NCBI GenBank assembly: GCA_035380045.1
Contig: DAOSWM010000019.1
Span: forward strand, 1 to 53,101
Source of the DNA: DAOSWM01 sp035380045
Lineage (GTDB): Bacteria; Bacteroidota; Bacteroidia; Bacteroidales; Tenuifilaceae
DNA: 53,101 bases
Reading direction: 5' to 3'
Position numbers and translations under genes: made by a program. Shown here one piece after another: positions 33,399 to 42,556 of this stretch. Within the stretch, counting starts at the first letter, position 1. The number at the start of each line of letters is the position of its first letter. Under the pieces are notes generated by a model. That model worked only from the letters and a program-made list of their open reading frames with translations. It did no database searches and had not been told where the DNA came from.

Positions 33399-35324
33399 AT
33401 GAGGTTTGTTAAATACTTTATACTACTCTTTATTTTTATTGTTGGAATAAATTCCGCATCGGGACAAAACCGTCAGCGGGGAGGAGTTCCGTACGGGATT
33501 ATTTATCCTGAGATAAGTTCATCGATAAGTTGCAGTGAGTTTACACCAAACTCTGAAGAGTTTAAAAATGAAATATCCGAAGGTGCAAACCGAGGGAAGG
33601 ATGGAATACCAATGCGAATGGGCTTTTCAGTTCCTGCTGAAGTAAGAATCGACCAGGATTATACCTTTAATATAGAAGGCGATCGAGTGGTTTGGCAGCA
33701 CCGAATAATTTCGGAAGGAGCGCTGGCGCTGGGTTTAGTTTTTGAAAATTTCATAATTCCGGATTACGGGAAACTTTTTATCTACTCGCCCGATGGCCAA
33801 GAAATTCTTGGATACTACGATTCTGAAAGCAGTGTTTTTAGTAAACCATTTGTGACAAATTTTATCAGTGGCGACGAGGTAATCGTCGAATATTCAGAGA
33901 AAGCCAGCAAGCAGCAGTTTGCATCAGGTGCAAGAATTTCAATCAGCGAGGTAATTCATCTTTTCCGTGGGGTAAGCCGATTGTCAAAGGGATTGGGCGA
34001 TAGCCAGTGGTGCCAGGTAAATGTAAACTGCCCCGAGGGGGCAAGTTGGCAAAGCCAGAAGCGTGGCGTTGCTAAAATGCTTTTCAAAAAGGGAAGTTCG
34101 TGGTACAACTGTACGGGAACTTTAGTGAACAATACCAACGAGGACGGGAAACTTTACTTTCTTACTGCCGATCATTGCGGAGGCGATGCAACCGAGGAGG
34201 AACGTTCGCTTTGGCAGTTCTACTTTCAGTTTGAGCGCCCGGGATGCAGCAACGATGAGGATCCGGTAAATTCAGATTTTGTTCAGGGATGCTCGCTCGT
34301 TTCCCATGCCCCGTTAAGCGGAGGTTCCGATTTTCAGCTGGTGGAAATTTCTTCTCCGGTTTCCCGAAGTAGCTTGCCGTACTTCAACGGTTGGGATATT
34401 TCCGGCGTTGCCAGCAAGGAGGGCGTTAGCATTCATCATCCCAACGGTGATGTGAAGAAAATTTCAACCTTTACCCGAACGCTCACGACAACCACTCCAA
34501 ATGTAGGAGGAAGTATTATGGCTGTGAACTCGGCTTGGCGGGTTTACTGGGATGAAACCGAAACGAATTTTGGCGTAACCGAACCCGGTTCATCGGGTGC
34601 TCCACTTTTCGATACTTGCGGGCTAATTATTGGCACCCTTGCCGGAGGAAACTCTTCATGCTCAAATCCTTCGGAAACCGATTTCTATGGAAAATTCAGC
34701 TACCACTGGGATTCGAACGGTGAGGAGAATGACCAGCAGTTGAGTCATTGGTTAAATCCCGATGGGGTTGAGATTACTGCATTGAATGGTTTCGATCCTT
34801 TGGTTCCCAAAAATCTTTCTGCTGTAGTTGAGCAGAAGGTGGTTACCCTATCGTGGGAAGAACCACTATTCATCGATGGACTTTCGGGATACAAAGTTTT
34901 TTCGAATGACGAGGAGATTGCGCAGCTTTCTTCTGCTGAACTTTCGTACCAAATCGATTACAGCAGTAAGGCTGATTACTATTACTACGTTACTGCGGTT
35001 TACTCTTCGCCCGATTACGAGTCGGATGCTTCAAACAAAGTTTTTGCGAGCATCGATACTGATTCCCATACAATTCTGGGAACTGAAAAACGCGTGAAAA
35101 TTTATCCAAATCCAGCAAAGGATCAGGTTGTTGTTGAGTCGGATATTCCTATGAACTCGATTGCAATTCTATCTGTGAGTGGAGTTGAAATTGAAAATCG
35201 GAAGAATCCGGAAGGTTCATTGCAGGTAATTTTTACGTTAAATATTCCCAATGGAGTTTACTTTGTAAACATTATTCTGATTGACGGTGGGAGGGAAGTT
35301 CTGAAGTTGGTTGTGAGTCACTAG
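33399..35324 (+). CDS. Secreted trypsin-like serine protease (lysyl endopeptidase type) with T9SS tail
   Basis: A 641-residue exported protease: signal peptide to about residue 22 (IFIVGINSASGQ), a pro-region, then a chymotrypsin-fold domain. The catalytic triad is His259 (LTADHCGG), Asp311 (GGSDFQLVEI) and Ser399 (GSSGAP). Layout and cysteine-rich blocks (WCQVNVNCPEG, YNCTGTLV) resemble Achromobacter/Lysobacter lysyl endopeptidases; Lys specificity is inferred. A fibronectin type III-like domain follows at about 470-555, and the last 75 residues (KIYPNPAKDQVVVES) form a type A T9SS sorting domain. It is transcribed alone and faces the DUF4097 gene. Confidence 0.88.
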   Translation: MRFVKYFILLFIFIVGINSASGQNRQRGGVPYGIIYPEISSSISCSEFTPNSEEFKNEISEGANRGKDGIPMRMGFSVPAEVRIDQDYTFNIEGDRVVWQHRIISEGALALGLVFENFIIPDYGKLFIYSPDGQEILGYYDSESSVFSKPFVTNFISGDEVIVEYSEKASKQQFASGARISISEVIHLFRGVSRLSKGLGDSQWCQVNVNCPEGASWQSQKRGVAKMLFKKGSSWYNCTGTLVNNTNEDGKLYFLTADHCGGDATEEERSLWQFYFQFERPGCSNDEDPVNSDFVQGCSLVSHAPLSGGSDFQLVEISSPVSRSSLPYFNGWDISGVASKEGVSIHHPNGDVKKISTFTRTLTTTTPNVGGSIMAVNSAWRVYWDETETNFGVTEPGSSGAPLFDTCGLIIGTLAGGNSSCSNPSETDFYGKFSYHWDSNGEENDQQLSHWLNPDGVEITALNGFDPLVPKNLSAVVEQKVVTLSWEEPLFIDGLSGYKVFSNDEEIAQLSSAELSYQIDYSSKADYYYYVTAVYSSPDYESDASNKVFASIDTDSHTILGTEKRVKIYPNPAKDQVVVESDIPMNSIAILSVSGVEIENRKNPEGSLQVIFTLNIPNGVYFVNIILIDGGREVLKLVVSH

Positions 35325-35334
35325 CAAAAAAAAA

Positions 35335-35361
35335 ACTGCGATCCGGATGAACGAATCGCAG
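35335..35361. terminator. Bidirectional terminator between convergent genes
   Basis: CTGCGAT (35336-35342) pairs with ATCGCAG (35355-35361), flanked by an A-run on the left and TTTT on the right, so it can serve both the protease gene and the DUF4097 gene. Confidence 0.7.
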
Positions 35362-35382
35362 CTTTTAAAACCTAGTGGTTGG

Positions 35383-36471
35383 CTAATCAAGGTTCGCGCT
35401 TCCGTACTTAACGGTAACGCTCACTTTAGTTTTTGTATTCTCGTTGGAACCTACTATTCCGTTAACACTTACCTTGCTGTTGTTTTCTATCCGGCTAACT
35501 TTGGCCTGCGAGTTGTACGATAGCCCGCCATACGAAGCTGTAGCATCAATTTGGTACGATACCGAAGCTGGGATTGGAGCGCTCAGGCTGGCGTAGCTTC
35601 CTCTGTAAACAAGCTCCTGAAGGGTAGGGGCAACTTCCTGAACCTTAACATCGCCGTAGCGGGTTGTAATGCTCAGTTTTTTCCCAATTTTCCCAATCTT
35701 GTAGGTTGTGTAACCGCTCTCGCCAACAATGTTGGATATGTTTCCAATGTTAATTCCATCGTACTTCGACTCAACAACCAGCGAGCTGGCATTGTCAACC
35801 GAAATTTTTGAGTACTTGCTAATTAGAACTAAGGCTTTGCCATTTGTAATGCTCAGGTTGGCGTATTTAATATCGAGTTTCATCCAGTCAACCTCTTCAA
35901 TTGAAGCATCGCCATACCCAAGTGTAAGTGAGCTAAGAGGCTCCTCGCTTCCGCGGAATATTCGGTTTGCCTTTAGGTTTCCGTACTTTATTTTTATATC
36001 GGCGTGTCCGGTTATCTCGTTAATGAAAGCGTCACCAAACTTATTGTACAGGTCGAGGTTTAAATCCTTGGGCATTTTTACGTTGTAGTCAATGCTGAAC
36101 TCCTTGGATGATGAGCTGAAGTTGAAACCGCTAGAAATTCTGAAGGCTTTTTCGTCGATTTCGGTAACTGCTTTAATTTCATCACCAACTTTTTCAATTG
36201 TAACGTTGATCGCATCCAACATTTTTTGTGCTTTGTCGGCATTGTTATGCTCAACGGTAACCTCAACAGTTATTGAAACTGCATTTTTATCCCAGTTCTC
36301 AATGTTCACCTGGCCAAACCGATTTTCGATTGTAACCTGGTTTCCCTTTTCGGTGCTAAATTCTTTGTTGTAAGTTTTATTCAACTTCTCAGCATTAGCA
36401 TCAGTACTTGTTAATGGGATTGTGATTAACAGTACTCCGAGGGCTAGTAGGATATTTCTGAAAGTTCTCAT
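35383..36471 (-). CDS. Exported DUF4097-like beta-repeat protein
   Basis: A 362-residue protein with a signal peptide (ILLALGVLLITIPLTSTDANA). The body is a series of short beta-strand repeats, each around a K/GYG or YG turn: NRFGQVNIENW, IKYGNLKAN, LGYGDASIEE, SKYDGINIG, TRYGDVKVQE, VKYGSANLD. This fits the DUF4097 right-handed beta-helix-like family. It is the third gene of an ECF sigma/anti-sigma operon, so it is probably made in response to that sigma factor and acts in the periplasm or outer membrane. No enzymatic residues are evident. Confidence 0.75.
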   Translation of the reverse strand: MRTFRNILLALGVLLITIPLTSTDANAEKLNKTYNKEFSTEKGNQVTIENRFGQVNIENWDKNAVSITVEVTVEHNNADKAQKMLDAINVTIEKVGDEIKAVTEIDEKAFRISSGFNFSSSSKEFSIDYNVKMPKDLNLDLYNKFGDAFINEITGHADIKIKYGNLKANRIFRGSEEPLSSLTLGYGDASIEEVDWMKLDIKYANLSITNGKALVLISKYSKISVDNASSLVVESKYDGINIGNISNIVGESGYTTYKIGKIGKKLSITTRYGDVKVQEVAPTLQELVYRGSYASLSAPIPASVSYQIDATASYGGLSYNSQAKVSRIENNSKVSVNGIVGSNENTKTKVSVTVKYGSANLD

Positions 36472-36494
36472 TGTATTATGGTTTTATTATTTTT

Positions 36495-37025
36495 CTACTT
36501 ACTATGGTTAACATTCTCTAGCTTGTCAATTATTTGCTCCATTACATCGAGCTTGGTTTGGTAGTGTAGCACCAGAACGTGCACAGCCCGTGCTTTTGAT
36601 GGAGAGGAGGATATTTCTGCCAAAACATTATCGTATCCTTGATTGAGATCGATAAGTGTTTGAGCGATTTCCTGATTTTGTACTTGATTTGAGTTCATCA
36701 TCAGCATGTTAATAACCTCCTGTTTTTTGCTTACCTGAGTTTTGTAGTACTCATCAACGTTCACCATTTCGGGTGTAAGGCTTTGCGATGAGTAGGAGTT
36801 GTTGTTTAACATTTCAATTCCGCTGTAGCTAAGCAGTAAACTCAGGCTGGCTGTAACAATAATTCCTGCTATTGCAGCTGCGCTGGCAACCAGAAGTAGG
36901 TTCGGTTTTCTATCGCTCTGTCGATTTTCGAGCTTACTTCTAAACCTTTCAAAGTGACCCGGCGAAGGTTCCTCTGTGTTGAAGTCCCCACGTTGCGTGC
37001 TAAAAAAGTTCTCTAGCTTATCCAT
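36495..37025 (-). CDS. Membrane protein, probable anti-sigma factor
   Basis: A 176-residue protein with one transmembrane segment (LLLVASAAAIAGIIVTASLSLLLS, about residues 44-67), a cytoplasmic N-terminus and a periplasmic C-terminal part rich in helices. It follows the sigma factor gene by 5 bases. Position and topology suit an anti-sigma factor, although it lacks the zinc-binding HxxxCxxC motif of the classical kind. Confidence 0.6.
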   Translation of the reverse strand: MDKLENFFSTQRGDFNTEEPSPGHFERFRSKLENRQSDRKPNLLLVASAAAIAGIIVTASLSLLLSYSGIEMLNNNSYSSQSLTPEMVNVDEYYKTQVSKKQEVINMLMMNSNQVQNQEIAQTLIDLNQGYDNVLAEISSSPSKARAVHVLVLHYQTKLDVMEQIIDKLENVNHSK

Positions 37026-37030
37026 GGTCG

Positions 37031-37585
37031 TTATTTTTTTGTGTTTAGTAATTCAATTAGTCGCTTTTTGGCTCTTGCCAGCTGAGAACGCGAGGTTGAT
37101 GCGCTTATGCTAAGCATGTTAGCAACCTCATCGTGCGAGTAGCCTTCAACAAGCACCAGGTTGATTATGAGTTTGTAGCCATCGGGTAACTTTTGGATGG
37201 CTTCTCGCAGTTGCTCAACCGATTCAGGTACAAAATCGTCATTGCTCTCTTCCTGCTGGTTTTGTAGCCCAATCACCTCGTCAATTGGAACGGAAAGTAG
37301 CCTCTTCTTTTTCAGAAAATCGAGGGAAGAGTTAACTACTATGCGTTTTAACCAGGCTCCAAAACTTACTTCATTCTTGTAAGTACCAATCTTTTCAAAC
37401 GCTTTAAAGAACGATTCTTGCATAATGTCTTCGGCTTCGGTTGTGTCGTTCACAATTCGCAGGCATGTGTTGTACATTGCCTTGTAGTAAAGCTTGTAAA
37501 TTTCGAACTGTGCCAGGCTATCACCCTCTCTGCAGCGATTGATAAGTGCCTGATGAACGTTCACATACTTGCCTTCAACCTTCAT
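37031..37585 (-). CDS. ECF-type RNA polymerase sigma factor
   Basis: A 184-residue sigma-70 family factor without region 3. Region 2 holds YYKAMYNTCLRIVNDTTEAEDIMQESF (about residues 27-55) with the core-binding and -10 recognition helices. Region 4 is YKLIINLVLVEGYSHDEVANML (about 139-160), followed by a recognition helix with SASTSRSQLARAKKRL. It heads the operon with the anti-sigma-like and DUF4097 genes. I could not identify its target promoter. Confidence 0.92.
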   Translation of the reverse strand: MKVEGKYVNVHQALINRCREGDSLAQFEIYKLYYKAMYNTCLRIVNDTTEAEDIMQESFFKAFEKIGTYKNEVSFGAWLKRIVVNSSLDFLKKKRLLSVPIDEVIGLQNQQEESNDDFVPESVEQLREAIQKLPDGYKLIINLVLVEGYSHDEVANMLSISASTSRSQLARAKKRLIELLNTKK

Positions 37586-37713
37586 ACATTTGCTTTAATG
37601 ACGTTATAAAGATTTTTTTTGCTGCATCGAGCAGCAATTTTTTTCAAATTTAGTAGAAAAAGGGAAAAATAATGAACGCTGGATGTTTTAACTTTTTCAA
37701 AATACAAATTTCT

Positions 37714-37769
37714 GATTACCGACCACCGACCACCGACCACCGACCACCGACCACCGATTACCGATTACC
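37714..37769. repeat. Array of eight 7-base repeats (GATTACC/GACCACC)
   Basis: Eight consecutive units of seven bases: one GATTACC, five GACCACC, two GATTACC. The array ends two bases before the stop of the radical SAM gene (37772). It has no spacers, so it is a minisatellite rather than CRISPR. Copy number probably varies between strains. Confidence 0.9.
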
Positions 37770-37771
37770 AA

Positions 37772-38716
37772 TCAATCCTCAAAAAACTTCCCCTGCCATG
37801 TATCCCTTTCGGCCATTAGTCCCTCGAATTTATTGAGGAGCTGATCGGTACGAAGCTTTTCCCATTTGGGTGCAATAAGCGTTCGAGGCGATGCTTCGCC
37901 TGTAATGCGTTCAACAACAAACTTTGGGTTCAGGCGCTCAATAATTTTTACCATCAAATCGAGATACCCATCAACATCGTAGAACTTAAAAGTATCGGGG
38001 TTGTTCTGGTAATCGATTTCCATTCGGGTATTTCGCACAATTTGTAGCTGATGAAATTTTATGGTGTTTATTTTTAGCTTGTTTATGGTTTTTACCTGAT
38101 CGATTAGGTACTCGGAATTTTCGCCGGGTAATCCTAGTATAAAGTGCGCACCCACGTTTATGCCTCGCTTGGAGGTTTGCTCAATTGCCCAAACCGATTT
38201 TTCGAAGTCGTGTCCTCGGTTGATGTTAAGTAACGTTTGGTTTGAGCACGATTCAACGCCGTATTCCACCGAAACGTAAAACTTTTTGGCGAGCTCGCCA
38301 AAGTAATCGAGCTTTGCTTCATCCACGCAATCGGGGCGGGTTCCAACCACAATTCCAATAACCTTCGGGTGTTCAAGCGCTTGGTTGTAAATTGATTTTA
38401 GGTAGTCTAAGTCGGCATATGTATTGGAGTACGCTTGAAAGTAAGCCAGAAATTTATCGGCCCTGCGGTAGCGAACCGTGTGGAACTCAATGCCCTCGTT
38501 AAGCTGCTTAATTATTGGTTTTTGTGGGTTACAGTAGCTGGGGTTGAATGAATCGTTGTTGCAGTACGTGCAACCGCCCGTTCCTACTGTGCCATCGCGG
38601 TTTGGGCATGTAAACCCCGCATCGAGGGTAAGCTTTTGAACCCTGCCCCCGAATACTCGTTTTATGTATCGCGAGTAGCTGTTGAATCGCCTTGTATCGC
38701 CCCAGGGAAAAACCAT
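37772..38716 (-). CDS. YhcC/TIGR01212-family radical SAM protein
   Basis: I choose the start at 38716, giving MVFPWGDTRRFNSY, because family members begin with such a sequence; an ATG at 38746 adds ten residues. The 314-residue product has the iron-sulfur cysteines in FTCPNRDGTVGTGGCTYC (about residues 37-54), with the unusual long first spacing characteristic of this group, and a later EYGVESCSN. The family is widespread and has no settled substrate; it resembles the ELP3/MiaB-like radical SAM domain. It stands alone between the minisatellite and the permease gene. Confidence 0.88.
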   Translation of the reverse strand: MVFPWGDTRRFNSYSRYIKRVFGGRVQKLTLDAGFTCPNRDGTVGTGGCTYCNNDSFNPSYCNPQKPIIKQLNEGIEFHTVRYRRADKFLAYFQAYSNTYADLDYLKSIYNQALEHPKVIGIVVGTRPDCVDEAKLDYFGELAKKFYVSVEYGVESCSNQTLLNINRGHDFEKSVWAIEQTSKRGINVGAHFILGLPGENSEYLIDQVKTINKLKINTIKFHQLQIVRNTRMEIDYQNNPDTFKFYDVDGYLDLMVKIIERLNPKFVVERITGEASPRTLIAPKWEKLRTDQLLNKFEGLMAERDTWQGKFFED

Positions 38717-38794
38717 CTTTGAATTTTTCTTTTTAATGAGAGTCACACTTCGATATACACAGTGTGACAGTTTCGTTGATAATGCAACATCTGC

Positions 38795-40039
38795 TTACTC
38801 AAACTTAATTGTTTTATCAGGACTAATTCTTGAAACCACCATTGATGGAACAATGAGCATTAGCAGGGTTACTGTAAACGTAGCAATGTTAAGTAAAATA
38901 ACATGCAGCAACTTCAAGTTTATTGGAACAGTTGACAGGTAGTAGTTTGCCTCATCGAGTTTAATGATACCATATTTCATTTGAATAAATGCGAGGGCAA
39001 TTCCTATTACATTTCCCCAGAGTAAGCCCCTGCTTACAATGTAGCCCGACTGGATTAAAAATATTTTGCGTATCAGTCCGTTTTCCGCACCAAGTGCTTT
39101 CAGAACTCCAATCATGTTGGTTCGCTCCAGGATAATTATAAGCAGCCCCGAAATCATGTTGAAACCTGCTACAGCAAGCATTAGTACTAGCAGCACAATT
39201 ACGTTAAGGTCCTGCAATCCCAGCCAATCAAAAATTTGCGGGTACTTATCAATTATGCTTTGAACCATTAGCCTCGAACCGTCCTGCAGGAATGTGAAAA
39301 CAACTTTATCCTCCACGTCGTACTTTAGGCTGGTAATTTGGTTGAAATCATCAATAAAAATTTCAAAGCCGGTTACCTGATCGGAATCCCAGCCGTTAAG
39401 TCGCTGTATATGGCGCATGTCGGCAAAAACAAACATCTTATCGAATTCGGCCATCTGGGAATCGAAGATTCCGGTTACTGTGAAACGCCGAACCCTAGGA
39501 GGTTCCTGTACAAAGAACATGTCGAACGTATCGCCAACCTTAAGTTTCAGAAGAAGCGAGATGGTTTTTGAAATTACCGCACCATTCGAGGTGGTGGAGT
39601 CGTTTAGCTGTAGTAAAGTTCCGTCAACCAAATTCTTTTCGAAGAAGCTCCAGTCGAAGTCGAAGCCAACTCCTTTCAGTACAATACCCTGAATGTCTGT
39701 GTTGGTCTTAATAATTCCGGGTTTTACAGCAAAAACCTGAATGTGCTTAATTCCCTTCATGCTTTTTAGCTCAGGTAGGAATTCCTGATTTTTGCTTATG
39801 GGGTTCGTTTCGAACGAGAGGTTCCGGTCGAGGTTCACAATTTGAAGATGGCTTCCAAAGCCAATAGTCTTTTCACCAATCTCTTTTTTAAACCCTGTGA
39901 CTACTGAAACTGAAATAATCATTACAGCCAGGCTAAGGGCAACGGCAATGGTTGCTATTGTTATGAAGGGGCGGGAAAGGTTGCTCTTTTGCTCCTTGCC
40001 ACTAACCAAACGTTGCGCTATGAAATGCTCGAGTTTCAA
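38795..40039 (-). CDS. LolC/LolE-like ABC transporter permease (FtsX/MacB family)
   Basis: A 414-residue inner-membrane protein. One transmembrane helix lies near the N-terminus (ITIATIAVALSLAVMIISVSVV), followed by a periplasmic MacB-like domain (about residues 50-265) and three C-terminal helices (VIVLLVLMLAVAGFNMISGLLII; IVSRGLLWGNVIGIALAFI; VILLNIATFTVTLLMLIVPS). This is the layout of LolC/LolE, which extract lipoproteins for the outer membrane. No LolD ATPase gene is adjacent, which is common in Bacteroidota. Assignment to lipoprotein release rather than another export task is by family only. Confidence 0.8.
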   Translation of the reverse strand: MKLEHFIAQRLVSGKEQKSNLSRPFITIATIAVALSLAVMIISVSVVTGFKKEIGEKTIGFGSHLQIVNLDRNLSFETNPISKNQEFLPELKSMKGIKHIQVFAVKPGIIKTNTDIQGIVLKGVGFDFDWSFFEKNLVDGTLLQLNDSTTSNGAVISKTISLLLKLKVGDTFDMFFVQEPPRVRRFTVTGIFDSQMAEFDKMFVFADMRHIQRLNGWDSDQVTGFEIFIDDFNQITSLKYDVEDKVVFTFLQDGSRLMVQSIIDKYPQIFDWLGLQDLNVIVLLVLMLAVAGFNMISGLLIIILERTNMIGVLKALGAENGLIRKIFLIQSGYIVSRGLLWGNVIGIALAFIQMKYGIIKLDEANYYLSTVPINLKLLHVILLNIATFTVTLLMLIVPSMVVSRISPDKTIKFE

Positions 40040-40094
40040 TTTATATGGTTTTTCAAAGTTGGGTTAAACATTACATTATTGTATGAAACCTTTA

Positions 40095-40727
40095 CTACTT
40101 TCTGCCAAAATCTGCAGGAATTTCACCCCAGCATTGGGTTTCCCATTTTAGTATTGGGTTGCTCCAGGTATTTGTTTTCAACCATTTTTCGGCACGTTCA
40201 ATTAGTTCGAAAAGAATGGCATTCCGAGCGGTTAATTCCAATTTTGTGTTGGCTTTCCTTTTCCTAACCCAGCTAATAGCCGTCATGGAGTCGGTGTAAA
40301 CTGGGAGGTTACTATTCTTCTTTTTAAGTAAAGCCAATCCGTGAACAATGGCGAGAAACTCGCCAATGTTATTTGTTCCGTCGAAGTAGGGGCCTTGGCG
40401 AAATATTTCTTTGCCCGTAAGGGTGTCAACTCCGCGGTACTCCATATCGCCCGTGGCGGTATTCCAGGCAGCATCAACCGAAAGCGATGGAACTATAGGC
40501 TTTGGTTGGTTCTCTTTCAGCCCTGTAAGCTGAATTTCCAGCGAAACGGGTTTGCCAGCAAAGTCAGCGTAGTTTCCTTTTAATGCTTCCTCGGCAGCAG
40601 CTTTGCTTGGAAACGATTTGTATTTCGCATTGGGAAACCCTTTGATTTGCCTTTGGCACTCATCCCAGCTTTCGTAAATTCCGGGTTCAACTCCCTCCCA
40701 TACTACGTAGTACTTTGCTTTAGCCAT
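40095..40727 (-). CDS. rnhA: Ribonuclease H with N-terminal viroplasmin-type domain
   Basis: A 210-residue protein. Residues 1-50 form the RNA/DNA-hybrid-binding domain shared with viroplasmin and eukaryotic RNase H1 (YYVVWEGVEPGIYESWDEC, then FPNAKYKSFPSKAAAE). The catalytic domain has the acidic residues in LSVDAAWN, NIGEFLAIVHG and VYTDSMTAISWV, with a last aspartate in IPADFGRK. It cleaves the RNA strand of hybrids. It is 6 bases downstream of the methyltransferase gene on the same strand. Confidence 0.9.
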   Translation of the reverse strand: MAKAKYYVVWEGVEPGIYESWDECQRQIKGFPNAKYKSFPSKAAAEEALKGNYADFAGKPVSLEIQLTGLKENQPKPIVPSLSVDAAWNTATGDMEYRGVDTLTGKEIFRQGPYFDGTNNIGEFLAIVHGLALLKKKNSNLPVYTDSMTAISWVRKRKANTKLELTARNAILFELIERAEKWLKTNTWSNPILKWETQCWGEIPADFGRK

Positions 40728-40733
40728 TCCGGT

Positions 40734-41339
40734 TTACGTTAAATCTTTTTTAGCAACCATTCTTATTACCACTGCGCTTCCCTTGTGCATAATACCCTCG
40801 TTGAGTGTAATTTCTTCGCGGCTCAAAGATAGTATAGATAGTGAACTAAAAGAACTTTCAAGTTCATTTATGGTAGGAAAAAGATCGGGATTTTTTGGTC
40901 CTCCAGAAAACCTGCCAAGCTGGTCGGGGTGGTAGCATTCAATAATGATGGTACCGTTCTGGTTTAGGAGCGATACCATTTTACTGTGTGCATCCTTTCG
41001 TTGGGCTGAAGGCAAATGCAAGTAAACTAAACCAATGGCATCAAATTTTATTTTTGAGTTGAAACCCTGAATGTCGCTACAAAAAAAATGAATATTTACG
41101 TTGTTTTTTTTAAACAGTTTATTCGCTTTATTAACAGCCACTTCGCTGAAGTCAAAGGCGGTAACTTCCCATCCATTCTTAGCAGCCCATAATGCATTTC
41201 TACCCTCACCCTCGCCAGGCAGCAGCAGTTTTGCGGGCGTTAGCTTGCTTAGCTCCTTTTTGAGGAAACTATTCGGTTCAATTCCATAAATTAGCTCGGG
41301 ATTACTATACCTGCTGTTCCACTCATCGCTGTTGTTCAT
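40734..41339 (-). CDS. SAM-dependent methyltransferase, TehB-like
   Basis: A 201-residue class I methyltransferase. Motif I is LLLPGEGEGRNALWAAKNGW near residue 36, followed by VTAFDFSEVAVNKA near 57 and FDAIGLVYLHLP near 103. This form of motif I (GEGEGRN) is typical of TehB/thiopurine-like methyltransferases. Its start codon overlaps the stop of the DUF1343 gene by 4 bases, so the two are translationally coupled. The substrate is unknown. Confidence 0.85.
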   Translation of the reverse strand: MNNSDEWNSRYSNPELIYGIEPNSFLKKELSKLTPAKLLLPGEGEGRNALWAAKNGWEVTAFDFSEVAVNKANKLFKKNNVNIHFFCSDIQGFNSKIKFDAIGLVYLHLPSAQRKDAHSKMVSLLNQNGTIIIECYHPDQLGRFSGGPKNPDLFPTINELESSFSSLSILSLSREEITLNEGIMHKGSAVVIRMVAKKDLT

Positions 41340-42532
41340 TGTTCATCTGTAAAGTCAGTGTACAAAAGGTATTTCTTTCTAACTCTTTTAAACTCGCTAA
41401 TATCCTTCTTCCATGTTTCGCGGATTGTTTCTGAATCCTGCCCCTCAATTATTTGCCTTTTCAAAATTTCGTTTCCGGCAAGAAGGTTGAAGTAGCTGTT
41501 GAAAAATTCATTCTTCCGGGGGTATAATTGATAAGCGTATATAAGCCAATCTAAATTTATAGATTTTCGATTGTAGAAATAGTCAACGGTGTAGTCCCTT
41601 AAATCTAATCCATTGCATCTTTCACCAAGTGAAGGTGGGTTAGCGCTCATGCCCAATCTGCTTTCTGGAGTGAAAAAGAACTCAGTTTGAGGAAAATTTG
41701 GAGAACCGAATACTTGGAAAGGGAAATCGGTTCCACGCCCTATGCTTACTACTGTGCCTTCGAAAAAACCTAGCGATGGGTATAGGTAAATGGATGTTTG
41801 ATTGGGAAGATTAGGAGAGGGTTTTACAGGTAGTAAGTAGGTCGAATCATGAGTGTAGTTTTTGCATGTTACCACACGTAAATCGCATTTTACATTATTG
41901 TTAAGCCATCCTTCACCGTTTATCATTTGAGCAAATTCACCAATTGTCATCCCATGTACCAGTGGTACCGGGTGCATCCCTACAAAGGAACGAAAGTTAG
42001 TGTCGAGTATTGGTCCATCAATATACCAGCCGTTTGGATTTGGTCGGTCGAGTACCAGTATGGGTATGCCATTTTCTGCACAAGCTTCCATTACGTAATG
42101 CATGGTTGAGATGTATGTGTAGAACCGTACACCTACATCCTGCATATCAAAAACAATGATATCTATGCCTTCTAAATCAGTTTTGGCAGGTTTTTTATGG
42201 CTTCCATAGAGCGAGATAACAGGGAGTTTTGATATATTATCAATTTGGTTATCAATTAATTCACCAGCCTCAACTTCTCCTCTGAAACCATGTTCTGGAC
42301 TGAAAATTTTCTGAATTTGTATGTTATGAGAAAGGAGCGTGTCAACCAAGTGGGTTTCATTTACAAGCGATGTGTGGTTAGAAACTATTCCAATATTTTT
42401 GCTTTCAATGAAAGGCAGATATTCGTTTAGCTGTTCACTGCCAGTAATAATCTTTTCGTTTTCATTTGAGGTATCCTGTGAATAGCTACAAGTGGAAAAA
42501 AGCAAACATAGGAGTATAAAATATAATTGCAT
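41336..42532 (-). CDS. DUF1343/NamZ-type exo-beta-N-acetylmuramidase
   Basis: I use the ATG at 42532, which gives the signal peptide MQLYFILLCLLFSTCSYSQ; an ATG at 42556 adds eight residues. The protein of about 398 residues belongs to DUF1343, of which Bacillus and Tannerella NamZ remove N-acetylmuramic acid from peptidoglycan fragments. Conserved stretches are FSPEHGFRGEVEAGE near residue 78, VFDMQDVGVRFYTYISTM near 130 and LDRPNPNGWYIDGP near 165. It acts outside the cytoplasm. It is divergent from susC and coupled to the methyltransferase gene. Confidence 0.85.
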   Translation of the reverse strand: MQLYFILLCLLFSTCSYSQDTSNENEKIITGSEQLNEYLPFIESKNIGIVSNHTSLVNETHLVDTLLSHNIQIQKIFSPEHGFRGEVEAGELIDNQIDNISKLPVISLYGSHKKPAKTDLEGIDIIVFDMQDVGVRFYTYISTMHYVMEACAENGIPILVLDRPNPNGWYIDGPILDTNFRSFVGMHPVPLVHGMTIGEFAQMINGEGWLNNNVKCDLRVVTCKNYTHDSTYLLPVKPSPNLPNQTSIYLYPSLGFFEGTVVSIGRGTDFPFQVFGSPNFPQTEFFFTPESRLGMSANPPSLGERCNGLDLRDYTVDYFYNRKSINLDWLIYAYQLYPRKNEFFNSYFNLLAGNEILKRQIIEGQDSETIRETWKKDISEFKRVRKKYLLYTDFTDEQ

Positions 42533-42556
42533 ATTGAATATATGTGTGTTTAGCAT

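Noticed and set aside
37714..37769. CRISPR-like short repeats
   Set aside because: Units are seven bases, contiguous, without spacers, and no cas gene is present.
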